Shown piece after piece: positions 9,191 through 19,205 of a DNA stretch of 64,000 bases (position 1 is the stretch's first letter; each line of letters starts with the position of its first letter). A program made the position numbers and the translations under genes. Under the pieces are notes generated by a model that had not been told where the DNA came from, searched no databases, and worked only from the letters and a program-made list of their open reading frames with translations. The stretch is taken from positions 868,001 to 932,000 of the forward strand of contig OZ037910.1 in NCBI GenBank assembly GCA_964035575.1, given 5' to 3'. Source of the stretch: Rhynchopus sp. YZ270_cl-10. Lineage: Eukaryota > Euglenozoa > Diplonemea > Diplonemida > Diplonemidae.

Positions 9191-9268
9191 TTGGTGTGGC
9201 TGAAAGGGGGTGCTATTTTTGTGCTATTTTCTGCTACTTTCTGCTATTGTGGGGTCGTCAGCCACACC
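9191..9268. mobile_element. GGTGTGGCTGA hairpin element
   Basis: TGGTGTGGCTGA and TCAGCCACACCA form the ends of a 78-bp hairpin with a repeated TGCTATTTT core. The direct repeat TTAGTACAAGTTTAG lies on both sides, within a run of similar TTTAGTAC units. A shortened relative lies in the intron of the glutaredoxin gene (25086-25135). Confidence 0.65.
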
Positions 9269-9516
9269 ATTAGTACAAGTTTAGTACAGTTTAGTACACC
9301 TGTTTTAAACACCCTTGTATTAAACCTGCCAACACTGCTTCCCCTCCCTCTCTCCCATCTCGTTCCCTTACCTTCACAAAGGTCTCCGTAGGAAAGAGAG
9401 AAAGCAAGAGAGCCATCCCCTCATCTCTCGTTTGTGGATATTATAGAAGTGCCCTTTATATGGTTCTGGTTTTTTTTTCTTCTTCTCCAACAATCCACAT
9501 ACAGTAAAAAAAAAAA

Positions 9517-9584
9517 GTTTGGGTACATTTAGTGCACCCTATTATACCATCTATTCAGTAGAATAGTTAGTATATGAAACAATT
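9517..9584 (+). repeat. Dispersed repeat A, full copy
   Basis: Full-length copy, matching 15971-16037 and 39065-39126 almost base for base. Confidence 0.85.
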
Positions 9585-9784
9585 CTTCTCCGTTTCTTTT
9601 TCTTTTTTCTTTTTTGTGTGCAACACACGTAGAACGTTCATACAAAAAAAAAAAAAAAAAATATAGTCTTCAAAAAAAAAGTGTACATCTCTTCAACTTT
9701 CCGCCAAGCCCTTCTCCCCCCATTTTGTGCTACAGTATTAGGTATTAGCTAGTATTAGGTGACCATGGTGAGAGCTTAGCTTCG

Positions 9785-9955
9785 TATACGACGGGACCCA
9801 GTGACAAGTGACAAGTGAAAAAGGTGACAAGTAAATGACAAGTAAATAGCCTATATCTCAATAGAAAATCACTTGTCATGACAAGTGACTTTTGTCATAT
9901 TATGACAAGTGAAATGACATGTGATTTGTCACGTGTCACTGGGTCCCGTCGTGTA
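9785..9955. mobile_element. ACGACGG-family inverted-repeat element
   Basis: Ends TATACGACGGGACCCAGTG and its complement (23 of 25 bases pair). The interior is filled with TGACAAGTGA-like units in both orientations. Relatives with the same plan: 17688-17920 and 44057-44222. It ends 57 bp before the EF-Ts-like gene. Rest of 9115-10011: pyrimidine-rich spacer with no gene. Confidence 0.8.
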
Positions 9956-10011
9956 TTTACCAACTTTTCTCTTTTCTCTCTTACTCACTTTTATTACAGA
10001 AGGTACACCAA

Positions 10012-11571
10012 ATGCGGTCCTGCGGCGTTCTCCTCAGAAGCGTTCGTGTTGGCGAACGCAGTGGGCGAGCACGAGGCGCAGGCGACAGAAGGTCTATCCC
10101 CGTCCAGTTTGCTGATATATTACACAATCGTGGCACGCAAAATGACGCGAAGGGTTTGGGCGGACGGTATGCGGTTACCCGCGCGGCGCATCACTTCAAC
10201 CTGGGGACGCAGGCGGAGAGGAACCTCTTTTGGGAGAAGAACACTCGGTTTTGGGAGGTCGCAAACGAAGGCTTTCAATTAGCAGTCGAGACGCCTACAC
10301 ACACAGGGCAGAACACTCTCCCAGAGGATGCATCCCGGAACGATGAGATCCGGTACAACTCTGCCCGCGATGCTGAGGTCAGAACACGACGCCATCTCTT
10401 CCCCGAATCTGACCGGCACTTCAAAGTTCTCGACCCAGAGGTCTCCGATCGCTTCATTCAGTTGGTACGCAACCGTCTCTCAGCATGCACAGTTTCACCC
10501 ACCTTTTTCACTGAAGAAGAACTCAAAGAAGCGGCAATACAATGCAACCACGAGCTTCCACTTACCCTATACTCTCTGAAAAAGCTTGCCGAGAGGGATC
10601 CTGAGGTGGCAAAGAAGATGGATGAAAGGCGTTTTGACTGCGGGATCGTTTCCTGCGATATGATAGAGGGTCACCAGGCAGCGGTGGTGGATGTATCGTG
10701 CGGGTCGGTACGAACTATGTTGGGCGACTCTTTTTTGGATTTGGCGAAGCAAATTTCTCAGACAGCTTGCAGCTTAGAAATTGAAGCGGATTTTGACATT
10801 GTCGAACAGCTTTTAACATCAGAACTGTACAATTCAGATCTTTCCGTCTCCGAAGCACTACAACAACTTTCCGATAAATGTGGAGAAAAAATAGGAATAC
10901 GAAGGGTATCGTTAGTACCATGCCCTGAAGACGGTCTTATTGGCTGGCATATCAACAACCCTAGGGAACGACACGCAGGCCAAGGGAGTGCCATATGCAT
11001 GGTATTGGTCCTACTGAACGAAGCGGACTCTGGGTTGCTTGAACCGGAATGGAAATTTCGGTTGCAGGAGACGTTACCGCATCCTGTGGCACAGCATTGC
11101 TTGTTAGAGCCGCTATGGTACAATGCAGAAGGGAGGATGTTGAAACAGCCGTTTTTATCACCTCTCCCGAGGCATGAGCTGATGAGATTCCCTTCTGGAA
11201 GGCCGTCGTTATTTGAATGGATGGAAGACCAATGCGCGCGGTCGAGACTACTAATCTCAAGGTTCGGTGTGGTAAACGTACAGCTTGGTCTAGGCAGTGC
11301 AAAAACCTGGGTCTCGTACGCAGCGGAGCAATACCGCTATAAGAAGTTCTCAGAGGCTGTCGACCCTGCGATGTACCACGATGCAACGGAAGGCAATCTT
11401 GATAAAAATATGAGTGTTAATGAGTCCGACGTGCTGCCCGACATGCAGGCGGAGGAGATGTGGCACAACGAACCAGGCCAGCGGACCTTCTCACAGCATG
11501 AGGCGGAAGATAACAAAAACACCCCAACCGGGTTCGAAACAGACGATGAGCTGATGCGTGCAAAGGATTGA
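10012..11571 (+). CDS. Mitochondrial EF-Ts-like protein
   Basis: Guanine-nucleotide exchange factor for organellar EF-Tu, by similarity; 519 residues. The N-terminus (MRSCGVLLRSVRVGERSGRA) is basic and hydroxylated like a mitochondrial targeting peptide. A helical UBA-like region lies near residues 165-205. It is followed by AAVVDVSCGSVRTMLGDSF, which parallels the EF-Ts core strand (VEVNCETDFVARN), and by LQQLSDKCGEKIGIRRVSLV, which parallels the second dimerisation repeat. The UBA signature TGAG is not conserved and the protein is longer than usual (about 300), with an acidic C-terminal tail. A TTATTACAG acceptor lies 12 nt before ATG. Divergent; I rate the family call moderate. Confidence 0.6.
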   Translation: MRSCGVLLRSVRVGERSGRARGAGDRRSIPVQFADILHNRGTQNDAKGLGGRYAVTRAAHHFNLGTQAERNLFWEKNTRFWEVANEGFQLAVETPTHTGQNTLPEDASRNDEIRYNSARDAEVRTRRHLFPESDRHFKVLDPEVSDRFIQLVRNRLSACTVSPTFFTEEELKEAAIQCNHELPLTLYSLKKLAERDPEVAKKMDERRFDCGIVSCDMIEGHQAAVVDVSCGSVRTMLGDSFLDLAKQISQTACSLEIEADFDIVEQLLTSELYNSDLSVSEALQQLSDKCGEKIGIRRVSLVPCPEDGLIGWHINNPRERHAGQGSAICMVLVLLNEADSGLLEPEWKFRLQETLPHPVAQHCLLEPLWYNAEGRMLKQPFLSPLPRHELMRFPSGRPSLFEWMEDQCARSRLLISRFGVVNVQLGLGSAKTWVSYAAEQYRYKKFSEAVDPAMYHDATEGNLDKNMSVNESDVLPDMQAEEMWHNEPGQRTFSQHEAEDNKNTPTGFETDDELMRAKD

Positions 11572-11725
11572 ATCTCATAAAATGTGCATAGAGTGCATAT
11601 GGGGGGGGCTAGAGTTAATGCCCTAGTGAAGGTTGCCTGAAGAGGATGTGTGGCAAAAAAAAGAGTTTTGTTTTGTTTGTTATTTGCATGTTTCCGTGGG
11701 TGCTTTGCGTAATCAGTAGCTCACC

Positions 11726-12160
11726 ATTGCCGTGATGACCAAACTACATTAGGAATCTCTGTGTATTCACAAAAACGTGAAGATGAGCAGAACACGTGGA
11801 ATTAAAGTCAGACTAGACTGAGCAACCGCTTTTCCGATTCGCTTTCCTCTGCGATTTTTCATCTGTGATGATTCAAAATAATCCTTGAAATCTGACTGCG
11901 TCTTGACCGGCACAAATGTAGAAAACCTTTTACATGACTAAACTTCTGAGACACACCACCCAGCTACATCCTTCTTTGGTGCATGCTTACCCGCACTCTC
12001 TTCAGGATGGCTGTGTTCGTTGACACACACACACACACTCTCTCTCTCTCTCTCTCCCCCTTGCTGTGATGACCAAACTACATTAGGAATCTCTGTGTAT
12101 TCACAAAAACGTGAAGATGAGCAGAACACGTGGAATTAAAGTCAGACTAGACTGAGCAAC
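11726..12160 (+). promoter_or_regulatory. Repeat L: 5' region of glycoprotein gene
   Basis: About 430 bp, repeated nearly identically at 25646-26070 and, without a gene, at 30523-30940. Each copy contains a ~95-bp unit twice (starts GTGATGACCAAACTACATTA, ends GACTAGACTGAGCAAC), separated by about 240 bp with CA/CT microsatellites of differing length. Its position upstream of both glycoprotein genes suggests promoter or 5' leader function. The 11572-11725 stretch holds nothing recognisable. Confidence 0.75.
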
Positions 12161-12289
12161 ACAACACACCTCTCGCTTTGTTCAAGCGACGCAGATGGCA
12201 GTTATTCTTCCACTACTTGTTCTGGAAGCATCACACTCCACACCCACACAGATTTGTACACCTTTCTAACTTGTTTTACTTTTGTAGCA

Positions 12290-15166
12290 ATGTATTCGCT
12301 ACTCTTTGTTGGGTGCGCTGTCGTTGCGCAAACCGCAACAGCTGGTAACATGACATTCAGCATGCCGAAAGATGACAACATGACGATGGGCAACAACATG
12401 ACATTCAGCATGCCGAAGGACGACAACATGACTATGGGCAACAACATGACCTTCACGATGCCCAAGGACAACATGACTTTCAGCATGCCCAAGGATGACA
12501 ACATGACCATGGGCAACAACATGACGATGGGTAACAGCGGAAGCTTCACGATGCCCAAGGATGACAACATGACCTTCACCATGCCAAAGGACGACAACAT
12601 GACAATGGGCAACAGTGGATCGTTCAGCATGCCAAAGGATGACAACATGACCATGGGCAACAACATGACGATGGGTAACAGCGGAAGCTTCACCATGCCA
12701 AAGGACGACAACATGACGATGGGCAACAGTGGATCATTCAGCATGGCGAAAGATAACATGACCATGGGCAACAGTGGATCATTCAGCATGCCTAAGGACA
12801 ACATGACCATGGGCAACAACATGACGATGGGTAACAGCGGAAGCTTCACAATGCCGAAGGACGACAACATGACGATGGGCAACAGTGGATCATTCAGCAT
12901 GCCGAAAGATAACATGACCATGGGAAGTGGAAGCTTCAGCATGCCCAAGGATGACAACATGACGATGGGCAACAGCGGATCATTCAGCATGCCCAAGGAT
13001 AACATGACCATGGGCAACAACATGACGATGGGTAACAGCGGAAGCTTCACCATGCCAAAGGACGACAACATGACGATGGGCAACAGTGGATCGTTCAGCA
13101 TGCCAAAGGATGACAACATGACCATTGGCAACAACATGACGATGGGTAACAGCGGAAGCTTCACCATGCCAAAGGACGACAACATGACAATGGGTAACAG
13201 TGGATCATTCAGCATGCCGAAAGATAACATGACCATGGGCAACAACATGACGATGGGTAACAGCGGAAGCTTCACCATGCCAAAGGACGACAACATGACA
13301 ATGGGCAACAGTGGATCATTCAGCATGCCGAAAGATAACATGACCATGGGAAGTGGAAGCTTCAGCATGCCCAAGGATGACAACATGACGATGGGCAACA
13401 GCGGATCATTCAGCATGCCCAAGGATAACATGACCATGGGCAACAACATGACCATGGGTAACAGCGGAAGCTTCAGCATGCCGAAGGACGACAACATGAC
13501 AATGGGTAACAGCGGATCATTCAGCCTGCCTAAGGACAACATGACCATGGGCAGTGGCAGCTTCACGATGCCGAAGGACAACATGACAATGGGTAACAGT
13601 GGATCATTCAGCATGCCCAAGGATAACATGACGATGGGCAACAGCGGATCATTCAGCATGCCTAAGGACAACATGACAATGGGCAGTGGCAACTTCAGCA
13701 TGCCAAAGGACAACAACATGACAATGGGCAACAGTGGATCATTCAGCATGCCAAAGGGTGATGCGAGAGAGGAATGCACTGGACGCATGTCGATGTGGGG
13801 TGATGAAGAAAAGGAGTTCTGCTGTATGGCATGGGGCGTGGGATGTGGCGCGATTGCACGTTACAACTGCAACGTGACGGCGGACAGCAACGGCGTGGCG
13901 ACTTGGGAGGAGGAGAAGAGAGCGTACTGCTGCGAACGCGACATGGTGGGTTGCGATGGCCTGGACAGGGCTGCGTTTGACTGCACGTGGTCGGCAGCGA
14001 CGATGGAGCCATGGACACGTGTGCACAGCAAGTGGTGCTGCGAGAAGGAGAATGTGCGCTGCATGAACGCTGAGGAGCTGCAGGAGGAGCGTGAGGTGGA
14101 GATGTGCCTGAAGCGCGAGGCTGAGGCTGGAGGCTCGCACGCGATGAGTGCTGACATGGACGCGTGCTGCAGGAAGTTCGACATTGGGTGTGTGTCGGAC
14201 GTGAACTGCTTTGATGGGACAAACGTGACGACGTGGGCTGAGGAGAAGCGCACGTTCTGCTGCCGTGAGAAGGACGTGGGCTGTGCGATGCAGTGCGACG
14301 TGGCAGCACTGCGCAGAGGTGATGTGCTCCTGCCGAGCCAGCAGGACTTCTGCTGCGAGGTCAAGGGTGCGTGGTGCTCGGACGACTACTTCACGGCACA
14401 GGCGCAGACAGACGCAGAGCTGGACGAGGTGGACGCAACTGCTGGGAAGACTGTGCGTGACGTGAGCCTGCGTCTGCAGGGCGACGCTGATGTCTTGAGC
14501 AACCCGAAGCAGGTGCTGCGCCGCATCCGCTGGGCACTCCTTGCTGCCTCTGAGGAGCTCCAGATGTCGCCCAAGGACCTCATTGTGACTGTGCTTGGTG
14601 TGCTCATGGCGAACCACACGAAGCCGCCTGTTGGTCTGCCCGGGTGGTCTGTGGACGTGCCACGTTCCTGGAACGCACAGCTGCTGCTTGAGGAGACGTC
14701 GCGTCTGGCGGGCATGGGAGGCAACGCAACCGACAGCGACGCACGCACTGGGGTTGTGCTTGGGGACGATGCTGTGTCGGGCAACAGTGGCTACTTTGTG
14801 GAGGCGAAGGTTGTGGGTGACACGGCCACCTCTGCAGACAAGAAGGTGGGACAGGTGGCACAGACGATGGAGCAGGCGGCAAAGGGAACGGGACCACTGG
14901 GAGCTGGTGGGAACGGCCCTGAGGTGCGCCCGATTGGCTCTGGTGTGGAGGTGGGCACCACTGCTGGGGAAGCAAAGGAAGAGTCGTCGTCGTCATCGAA
15001 CGGATGGGTGTGGGCACTGATTGCGTCTGTGGCAGCTCTGTGCACAGGAGGTGTGGTGGCTGCTTTTGTGGTGACCAGGAGACAGCGTCAGGCACAGGAG
15101 GCCGCGCTGTACGAAGAGGCTCTGAACGAGTTCCAGGAGCCCGAGGAGAAGGTTGACAGCATCTGA
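12290..15166 (+). CDS. Met/Asn-repeat surface glycoprotein, copy 1
   Basis: Predicted type I membrane protein of 958 residues. The signal peptide is MYSLLFVGCAVVAQTATAG. Residues about 20-488 are repeats of units such as NMTMGNSGSFSMPKDD; every NMT is an N-glycosylation sequon and Met makes up a large share. Residues about 490-700 carry Cys-rich units with paired Cys (W..EK..CC....GC). A conserved 170-residue region follows, then a Ser run, a membrane helix (GWVWALIASVAALCTGGVV, about 904-925) and a cytoplasmic tail ending EEKVDSI. The chosen ATG lies 2 nt after a TTTTGTAG acceptor. Copy 2 is at 26197. Function unknown; surface coat or metal binding are inferences. Confidence 0.9.
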   Translation: MYSLLFVGCAVVAQTATAGNMTFSMPKDDNMTMGNNMTFSMPKDDNMTMGNNMTFTMPKDNMTFSMPKDDNMTMGNNMTMGNSGSFTMPKDDNMTFTMPKDDNMTMGNSGSFSMPKDDNMTMGNNMTMGNSGSFTMPKDDNMTMGNSGSFSMAKDNMTMGNSGSFSMPKDNMTMGNNMTMGNSGSFTMPKDDNMTMGNSGSFSMPKDNMTMGSGSFSMPKDDNMTMGNSGSFSMPKDNMTMGNNMTMGNSGSFTMPKDDNMTMGNSGSFSMPKDDNMTIGNNMTMGNSGSFTMPKDDNMTMGNSGSFSMPKDNMTMGNNMTMGNSGSFTMPKDDNMTMGNSGSFSMPKDNMTMGSGSFSMPKDDNMTMGNSGSFSMPKDNMTMGNNMTMGNSGSFSMPKDDNMTMGNSGSFSLPKDNMTMGSGSFTMPKDNMTMGNSGSFSMPKDNMTMGNSGSFSMPKDNMTMGSGNFSMPKDNNMTMGNSGSFSMPKGDAREECTGRMSMWGDEEKEFCCMAWGVGCGAIARYNCNVTADSNGVATWEEEKRAYCCERDMVGCDGLDRAAFDCTWSAATMEPWTRVHSKWCCEKENVRCMNAEELQEEREVEMCLKREAEAGGSHAMSADMDACCRKFDIGCVSDVNCFDGTNVTTWAEEKRTFCCREKDVGCAMQCDVAALRRGDVLLPSQQDFCCEVKGAWCSDDYFTAQAQTDAELDEVDATAGKTVRDVSLRLQGDADVLSNPKQVLRRIRWALLAASEELQMSPKDLIVTVLGVLMANHTKPPVGLPGWSVDVPRSWNAQLLLEETSRLAGMGGNATDSDARTGVVLGDDAVSGNSGYFVEAKVVGDTATSADKKVGQVAQTMEQAAKGTGPLGAGGNGPEVRPIGSGVEVGTTAGEAKEESSSSSNGWVWALIASVAALCTGGVVAAFVVTRRQRQAQEAALYEEALNEFQEPEEKVDSI
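12347..13755 (+). repeat. Coding repeat array, glycoprotein copy 1
   Basis: Tandem units of about 33-54 bp encode NMT(M/F), (N)SGSFS/T and MPKD(D). Unit order differs from copy 2, so the array has been reshuffled since the duplication. The opposite strand is also open for over 500 codons, which is a composition effect. Confidence 0.9.
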
Positions 15167-16682
15167 GCTAAACAACATTCGTTTTCCCAGTGTTTTGTTT
15201 ATATTTGCTTTACGAAAAAAGCACAAAACCGGGTCAAAACGTACAAGAACATACATTACTCTTAGTCGAGTTAGTCAATTCATTTTGACGATTGTTTCTC
15301 ACAACCAATTTTTTGGATTTCATCTGTTCTGAAGTGTGCGTATTACATCTCTGCGCTGTGGGCACCCCCCACATCGTAAGACTGTGATCGCTTGCATTTT
15401 TTGCAAGAAACTTTCATCATACACTCTATTCAGATGTCCTCTGTTTTCTACCCTCTTTTTATACGTTTCGGTTCGAAGTGGTATAACCAAAGCACTTCTT
15501 GTCCAAAGCCTATATTTTTTTTCTTACGTTCCAAAGAAAATGCGATCTTTGTGTGAAAAAAAAAACTGTGTTACCTTTTTTGTTGCAAAACTACGTACCT
15601 TTCCCTAGAAGGAGAGCTATATTTTTTGCTTATTTTTTTTTTGTGTCATTGTGAAGAGCTGCTAGTTCCGTTTCAGATCCGGTGTCCCAGACTCCGCCCA
15701 CTGGAACGAGCTATGTTGTGTTGTGTGAACGTTACGATCAGTATGTCACGACGGATGCCATGTCTAAATTTCCCTGCACACCCCTTTGTGCCAGGAACTG
15801 AGCTTTGTTTTGCAGCCGCTTTCTGCTTGATTTGTAATACACACATGCCGCCAGCTTGATGCACTAACAGACACATATATTTTTTCTTGTTGATGTGTGC
15901 GCACCAGGCAGATACATCTCATTCATTCAAACCCTTCAAAACACCCCACTTATTTCTATTCATAACAAAAGTTTGGGTACATTTAGTGCACCCTATTACA
16001 CCTTTCTATTGAGTAGAATAGTTAGTGTATGAAACAATATTTCATAGCCTTCATCTTTTCAAAACATATTAATTTGTGAGATGACTAAGCACAGAGTCTT
16101 AGAAGGCACATCCCTCCCGTTTTCCTGCCCCCAAATTTGACGATAAGAACCAAGAATACCGTTCTTGATTCAGTTTCATCACCCCTTTTAAAAGCCCTAG
16201 GAGCAGAAGCTTTGCTTTTCCGGTCAAAAAGAAATGAAAAGAAACCCTCCCCCCCCTCCGTCCTTTGATACTTTATACCCCATATCAACATTTTATTATT
16301 CCGCCCAAATTAGCGATCTCAGGGTTTGTGCTCCTCTCTAGCCTCTCCCATGCTGCGAAACGGACCGGGACCCTACATCACACAGGATTCATGCCCCCTG
16401 TGTTTGCAATGCTCCTTTCATTCATCTGACTGAGTGGAAACGGGAGTAGCACATTATCAGATGTAAAACCACGAAAATGGATTGTAGGACTGCATTGGTT
16501 GGGGTGTCCACCACCCTCCGGTACAGCCGGTCATACCAAAAGGTACACTATTTGAGGGTTTTGTATTTTCAACTCTACTTTTATTACCTTTTACATTTTT
16601 GTTGATCCCTCACCATATACTATCAATTTATTGATTGTATATGATGAAAATACTTTTATTTGTATAGGAGAACGAACGAACG
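15167..16682. other. 3' flank of glycoprotein 1; repeats A, E, B
   Basis: 15167-15950 is the duplicated 3' flank, matched by 29377-30290 (for example GATCCGGTGTCCCAGACTCC in both). Repeat A at 15971-16037 is present here and absent at the matching point of the other copy. Module E lies at 16079-16111 in both. Repeat B follows at 16460-16655 with its long A/T tail, ending TTTGTATAG just before the next gene. Confidence 0.7.
16460..16655 (+). repeat. Dispersed repeat B, long copy
   Basis: Begins GTAAAACCACGAAAATGGAT, includes CGGTACAGCCGGTCATACCA and AGGTACACT, and ends with CCATATACTATCAATTTATT. The tail is shared with 33975-34038. Other copies: 2090, 24360, 33890, 39726, and 52463 plus 53048. 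Confidence 0.85.
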
Positions 16683-17342
16683 ATGCGATGTGTTGTGCAA
16701 AGAGTTGCTGAGGCATCTGTCACAGTGGGTGACAACCTCGTCTCGAAGGTTGGACATGGTATGAGCGTGCTGGTCGGGATCAGCACCTCAAGCCAGCGGA
16801 GTCAGATTGCTTGGATGGCAAAGAAGCTGCTGTCGCTGCGCATCTTCGACGATGAAAACGGCAAGCCCTGGGCGAAGAACGTTACGGAGGTGAACGGATC
16901 GCTTCTTCTTGTCAGTCAGTTCACTCTTTGCCATGTTCTCAAGGGGGCCAAGCCTGACTTTCACAATGCACTGACTGCGGCAGAGTCTGGACCCTTTTTT
17001 GATGACTTCGTTGCAGCAGTGCAGGCGCAGTACAAAGAGGAGATGGTTAAGACAGGGACCTTTGGTGCGCATATGAAGGTGAACATCGTTAATGACGGAC
17101 CCGTCACGTTGGTTGTAGACGCGCCGGAATCGCCACCAAAAGAAAAGGGAGCAGCGCAACCCAAAAAGGAAAAGAAAAAGCAGGAAGGGGGAGACGGACA
17201 GAAGAAGAAGAAAGAGGAGAAGAAGGAGAAGGAGGGTGAGACCGAGGCAAAGACAGAGGAGAAGAAGGAGAGCACCGAGACAAAACCCACAGAAGAGAAG
17301 ACAACAGAACACAAAGACCCTGTGACGGAGGAGACGAAGTAG
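16683..17342 (+). CDS. DTD1: D-aminoacyl-tRNA deacylase
   Basis: Enzyme that hydrolyses D-amino acids from mischarged tRNA; 219 residues. The family signatures are SQFTL (78-82) and NDGPVT (137-142), the latter supplying the cis Gly-Pro that excludes L-substrates. The fold runs from MRCVVQRVAEASVTV to residue 146, the usual family length. After that comes a 70-residue tail almost wholly of Lys, Glu and Thr, an addition also seen in some eukaryotic relatives. Start ATG follows TTTGTATAG by 15 nt. Confidence 0.95.
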   Translation: MRCVVQRVAEASVTVGDNLVSKVGHGMSVLVGISTSSQRSQIAWMAKKLLSLRIFDDENGKPWAKNVTEVNGSLLLVSQFTLCHVLKGAKPDFHNALTAAESGPFFDDFVAAVQAQYKEEMVKTGTFGAHMKVNIVNDGPVTLVVDAPESPPKEKGAAQPKKEKKKQEGGDGQKKKKEEKKEKEGETEAKTEEKKESTETKPTEEKTTEHKDPVTEETK

Positions 17343-17687
17343 TGTGGGTGTGTGTGTATATGAGTGTGTTTTGATAACTAATAGGGGGAGGGTACTTCTT
17401 GTGTAGAATATGGTCCCAAAAAAAGGGGGAGGGAGTATGGACCCTTTTTTCTCACGAAAATCGATGTGCTTTTTTTAAAAACGAAGAAACATTACCCCCC
17501 TTTTTGTAGAAGCAGGGCTTCCCACAGGGGGGACCACTGGTCCCCCTGGGGGAAAATAAAAATAATAAGGGGGGACCAGGGGGGACCAGCCTGCCCTTGA
17601 GTGTTCCGAGGCTGCCTATTAGGAATTTTCCACATTTTTTTTAATTTTTCCCACCCTCCCGTCCCCGCGCATCCAAATACAGGCAAC

Positions 17688-17920
17688 TACACGACGGTGA
17701 TGTACAGTACATTACAAGTGAAGTTACATGTAACGTTACAAGTGAAAAACCGTTACAAGTGAGTTACAAGTGAGTTACAAGTGGGATACATGAATTACAG
17801 GCAAAATCAGGTTGTAACTGGTGGGTTACAAGTGAGTTACAAGTGAGTTACATGTAACAAAAGTTACATGTAACTCACTTGTAACTCCACTTGTAACACC
17901 CGTTACATCACCGTCGTGTA
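17688..17920. mobile_element. ACGACGG-family element, nested
   Basis: Ends TACACGACGGTGATGTA and TTACATCACCGTCGTGTA. The interior is repeated GTTACAAGTGA in direct and inverted orientation. Same plan as 9785-9955 and 44057-44222, with TTAC replacing TGAC in the unit. Confidence 0.8.
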
Positions 17921-17933
17921 ACAGGGGGAAAAG

Positions 17934-18083
17934 ATGGCACCAAAAAAGTCCTCCGGACCAAGACAGATTTCCATAATGGAATTTGCAAAGCGACCGGCGG
18001 AGTCCCAGTTATCGGCTCAGGCTCCGAAGAGGCAGAAAATAACGGTTGCAAAGAACCACGAGTATGCCTCATGGGCAAAGTGA
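17934..18083 (+). CDS. Short frame with PIP-box-like and NLS-like motifs
   Basis: 49 codons starting MAPKKSSGPRQISIMEFAKR and ending ASWAK. QISIMEFA approaches a PCNA-interaction box (Q..I..F) and PKRQK could be a nuclear signal. It lies inside a mobile element, so it may be the first exon of a lost element protein. It may also be chance. Confidence 0.25.
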   Translation: MAPKKSSGPRQISIMEFAKRPAESQLSAQAPKRQKITVAKNHEYASWAK

Positions 18084-18950
18084 CCCCGTCACAGCCAGAA
18101 CGCGACTCAATTGGTCAAACGCCGAAGGAAAAGGAAGCATGCAGCATGGCAAAAGAAAAAAGTAGCGTACCGTGCGCCTGCGGCGCAAGATTGCAAGCCA
18201 CCCATGACATAGTGTGGCTGTAAAATGTGCAATTTTAATCACAGTATTTTGAAATGTTGCGTACCGTGGCTTCGCCAGGAACCTTTGCCATGACTGTCGT
18301 TTCTTTTTGTAGATGTCTATACGAGGAAACGTCTGCACGCTACCGACCTGACATATTTTTTCTTATTCCGCAAAGGTGGGGAACGTGAGATGATATGCAA
18401 TATGCGAGTTAATGCAGCAGTTTTAACGGTTTGCCGGGACATTTTCGCCGAAGTCGAAAATTTTTTTTGACCACTTAAAGTGCGTAAAGGCGCGTAACGT
18501 AACGTAGCGTCAGCGTTAATGCTACACACCACACAAATTAAAATCATTGAAAAAAAAAAAAAAATTCCACCTTTTTTTGGCTGGTCCCCCTGGGAGGCCA
18601 AAACCCCAGATCCTGCGGGAAGCCCTGAGAAGGGAAAAAAAACGTAAAAAATGGCTGAGTCTTCTTGGCCAGGATTTATGATTACAGTTTCCCTGTCAAA
18701 GCAACTCCCAAAATGCAACATTCCGGGGAGGTTCGACAACCCCGCGGAGTATACAGTGCCCTGCGTCCCAGAGGGCGTTTTTGCACTATCAAACTTCACT
18801 TTATTATCCAGATAAAATTCTGGGGATCGTCTTTTTTCCCTCACAAAAGCAAACCGGAGTTCTAATGAAAACAAAAACAACCCCCTTCCCTCTTTTAACT
18901 TCAACGAAAACCACCACCATTTTTAACATTCTCCCTTCCCTTCCCCCCCT

Positions 18951-19105
18951 CACAGCAGAGAATAAGCCGGGTCCCCGGTCCCTGGGTCCCAGTCCTGGTC
19001 CAGGTCCTGGTCAAGGTTCCCGGTCCAGGTCAGGTCCCGGTACCGGGTCCCAGTCCGGCTGAGAATAACCGAGTCCCGGGTCCCCGAGTCTTATTCTCTG
19101 CTGTG
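18951..19105. mobile_element. CACAGCAGAG MITE, hAT-like
   Basis: Perfect 16-bp terminal inverted repeats CACAGCAGAGAATAAG. The flanks are CCCCCCCT on both sides, an 8-bp duplication as in hAT transposons, though low complexity weakens that. The 120-bp interior is GGTCCCGG-like repeats. It ends 100 bp before the exportin start. Confidence 0.75.
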
Positions 19106-19205
19106 CCCCCCTCTCCCTCCCTCTCTCTCTCTCTCTCTCCTCTTCATCTCCTCTCAAACAAACACAGAGCACATGTGAGGTTTGTAAAAGAAAACCTTTT
19201 TTTTC

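Larger units (their letters stand above)
17514..18626. mobile_element. AGGGCTTCCC inverted-repeat element, 1.1 kb
   Basis: Ends AGGGCTTCCCACAGG (17514-17528) and CCTGCGGGAAGCCCT (18612-18626), 14 of 15 paired, each near a CTGGTCCCCCTGGG motif just inside. No clear target duplication. It holds the ACGACGG-family element at 17688-17920 and the short frame at 17934. No transposase seen, so presumably non-autonomous. Confidence 0.6.
17343..19205. other. Intergenic with nested TIR elements
   Basis: Apart from a 49-codon frame, no gene is seen. The stretch contains a 1.1-kb inverted-repeat element (17514-18626) with a smaller element nested in it, a D module at 18722-18795, and a 155-bp element at 18951-19105. 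A CT-microsatellite follows. Confidence 0.7.

Noticed and set aside
12202-13788. Antisense frame of 528 codons across the glycoprotein repeat (and 629 codons at 26109-27998)
   Set aside because: It follows from the repeat composition; it has no domain, no signal, and mirrors the coding repeat exactly.
18317-18904. Minus-strand frame of 195 codons
   Set aside because: It crosses element ends and a D module and consists of low-complexity Phe/Lys runs.
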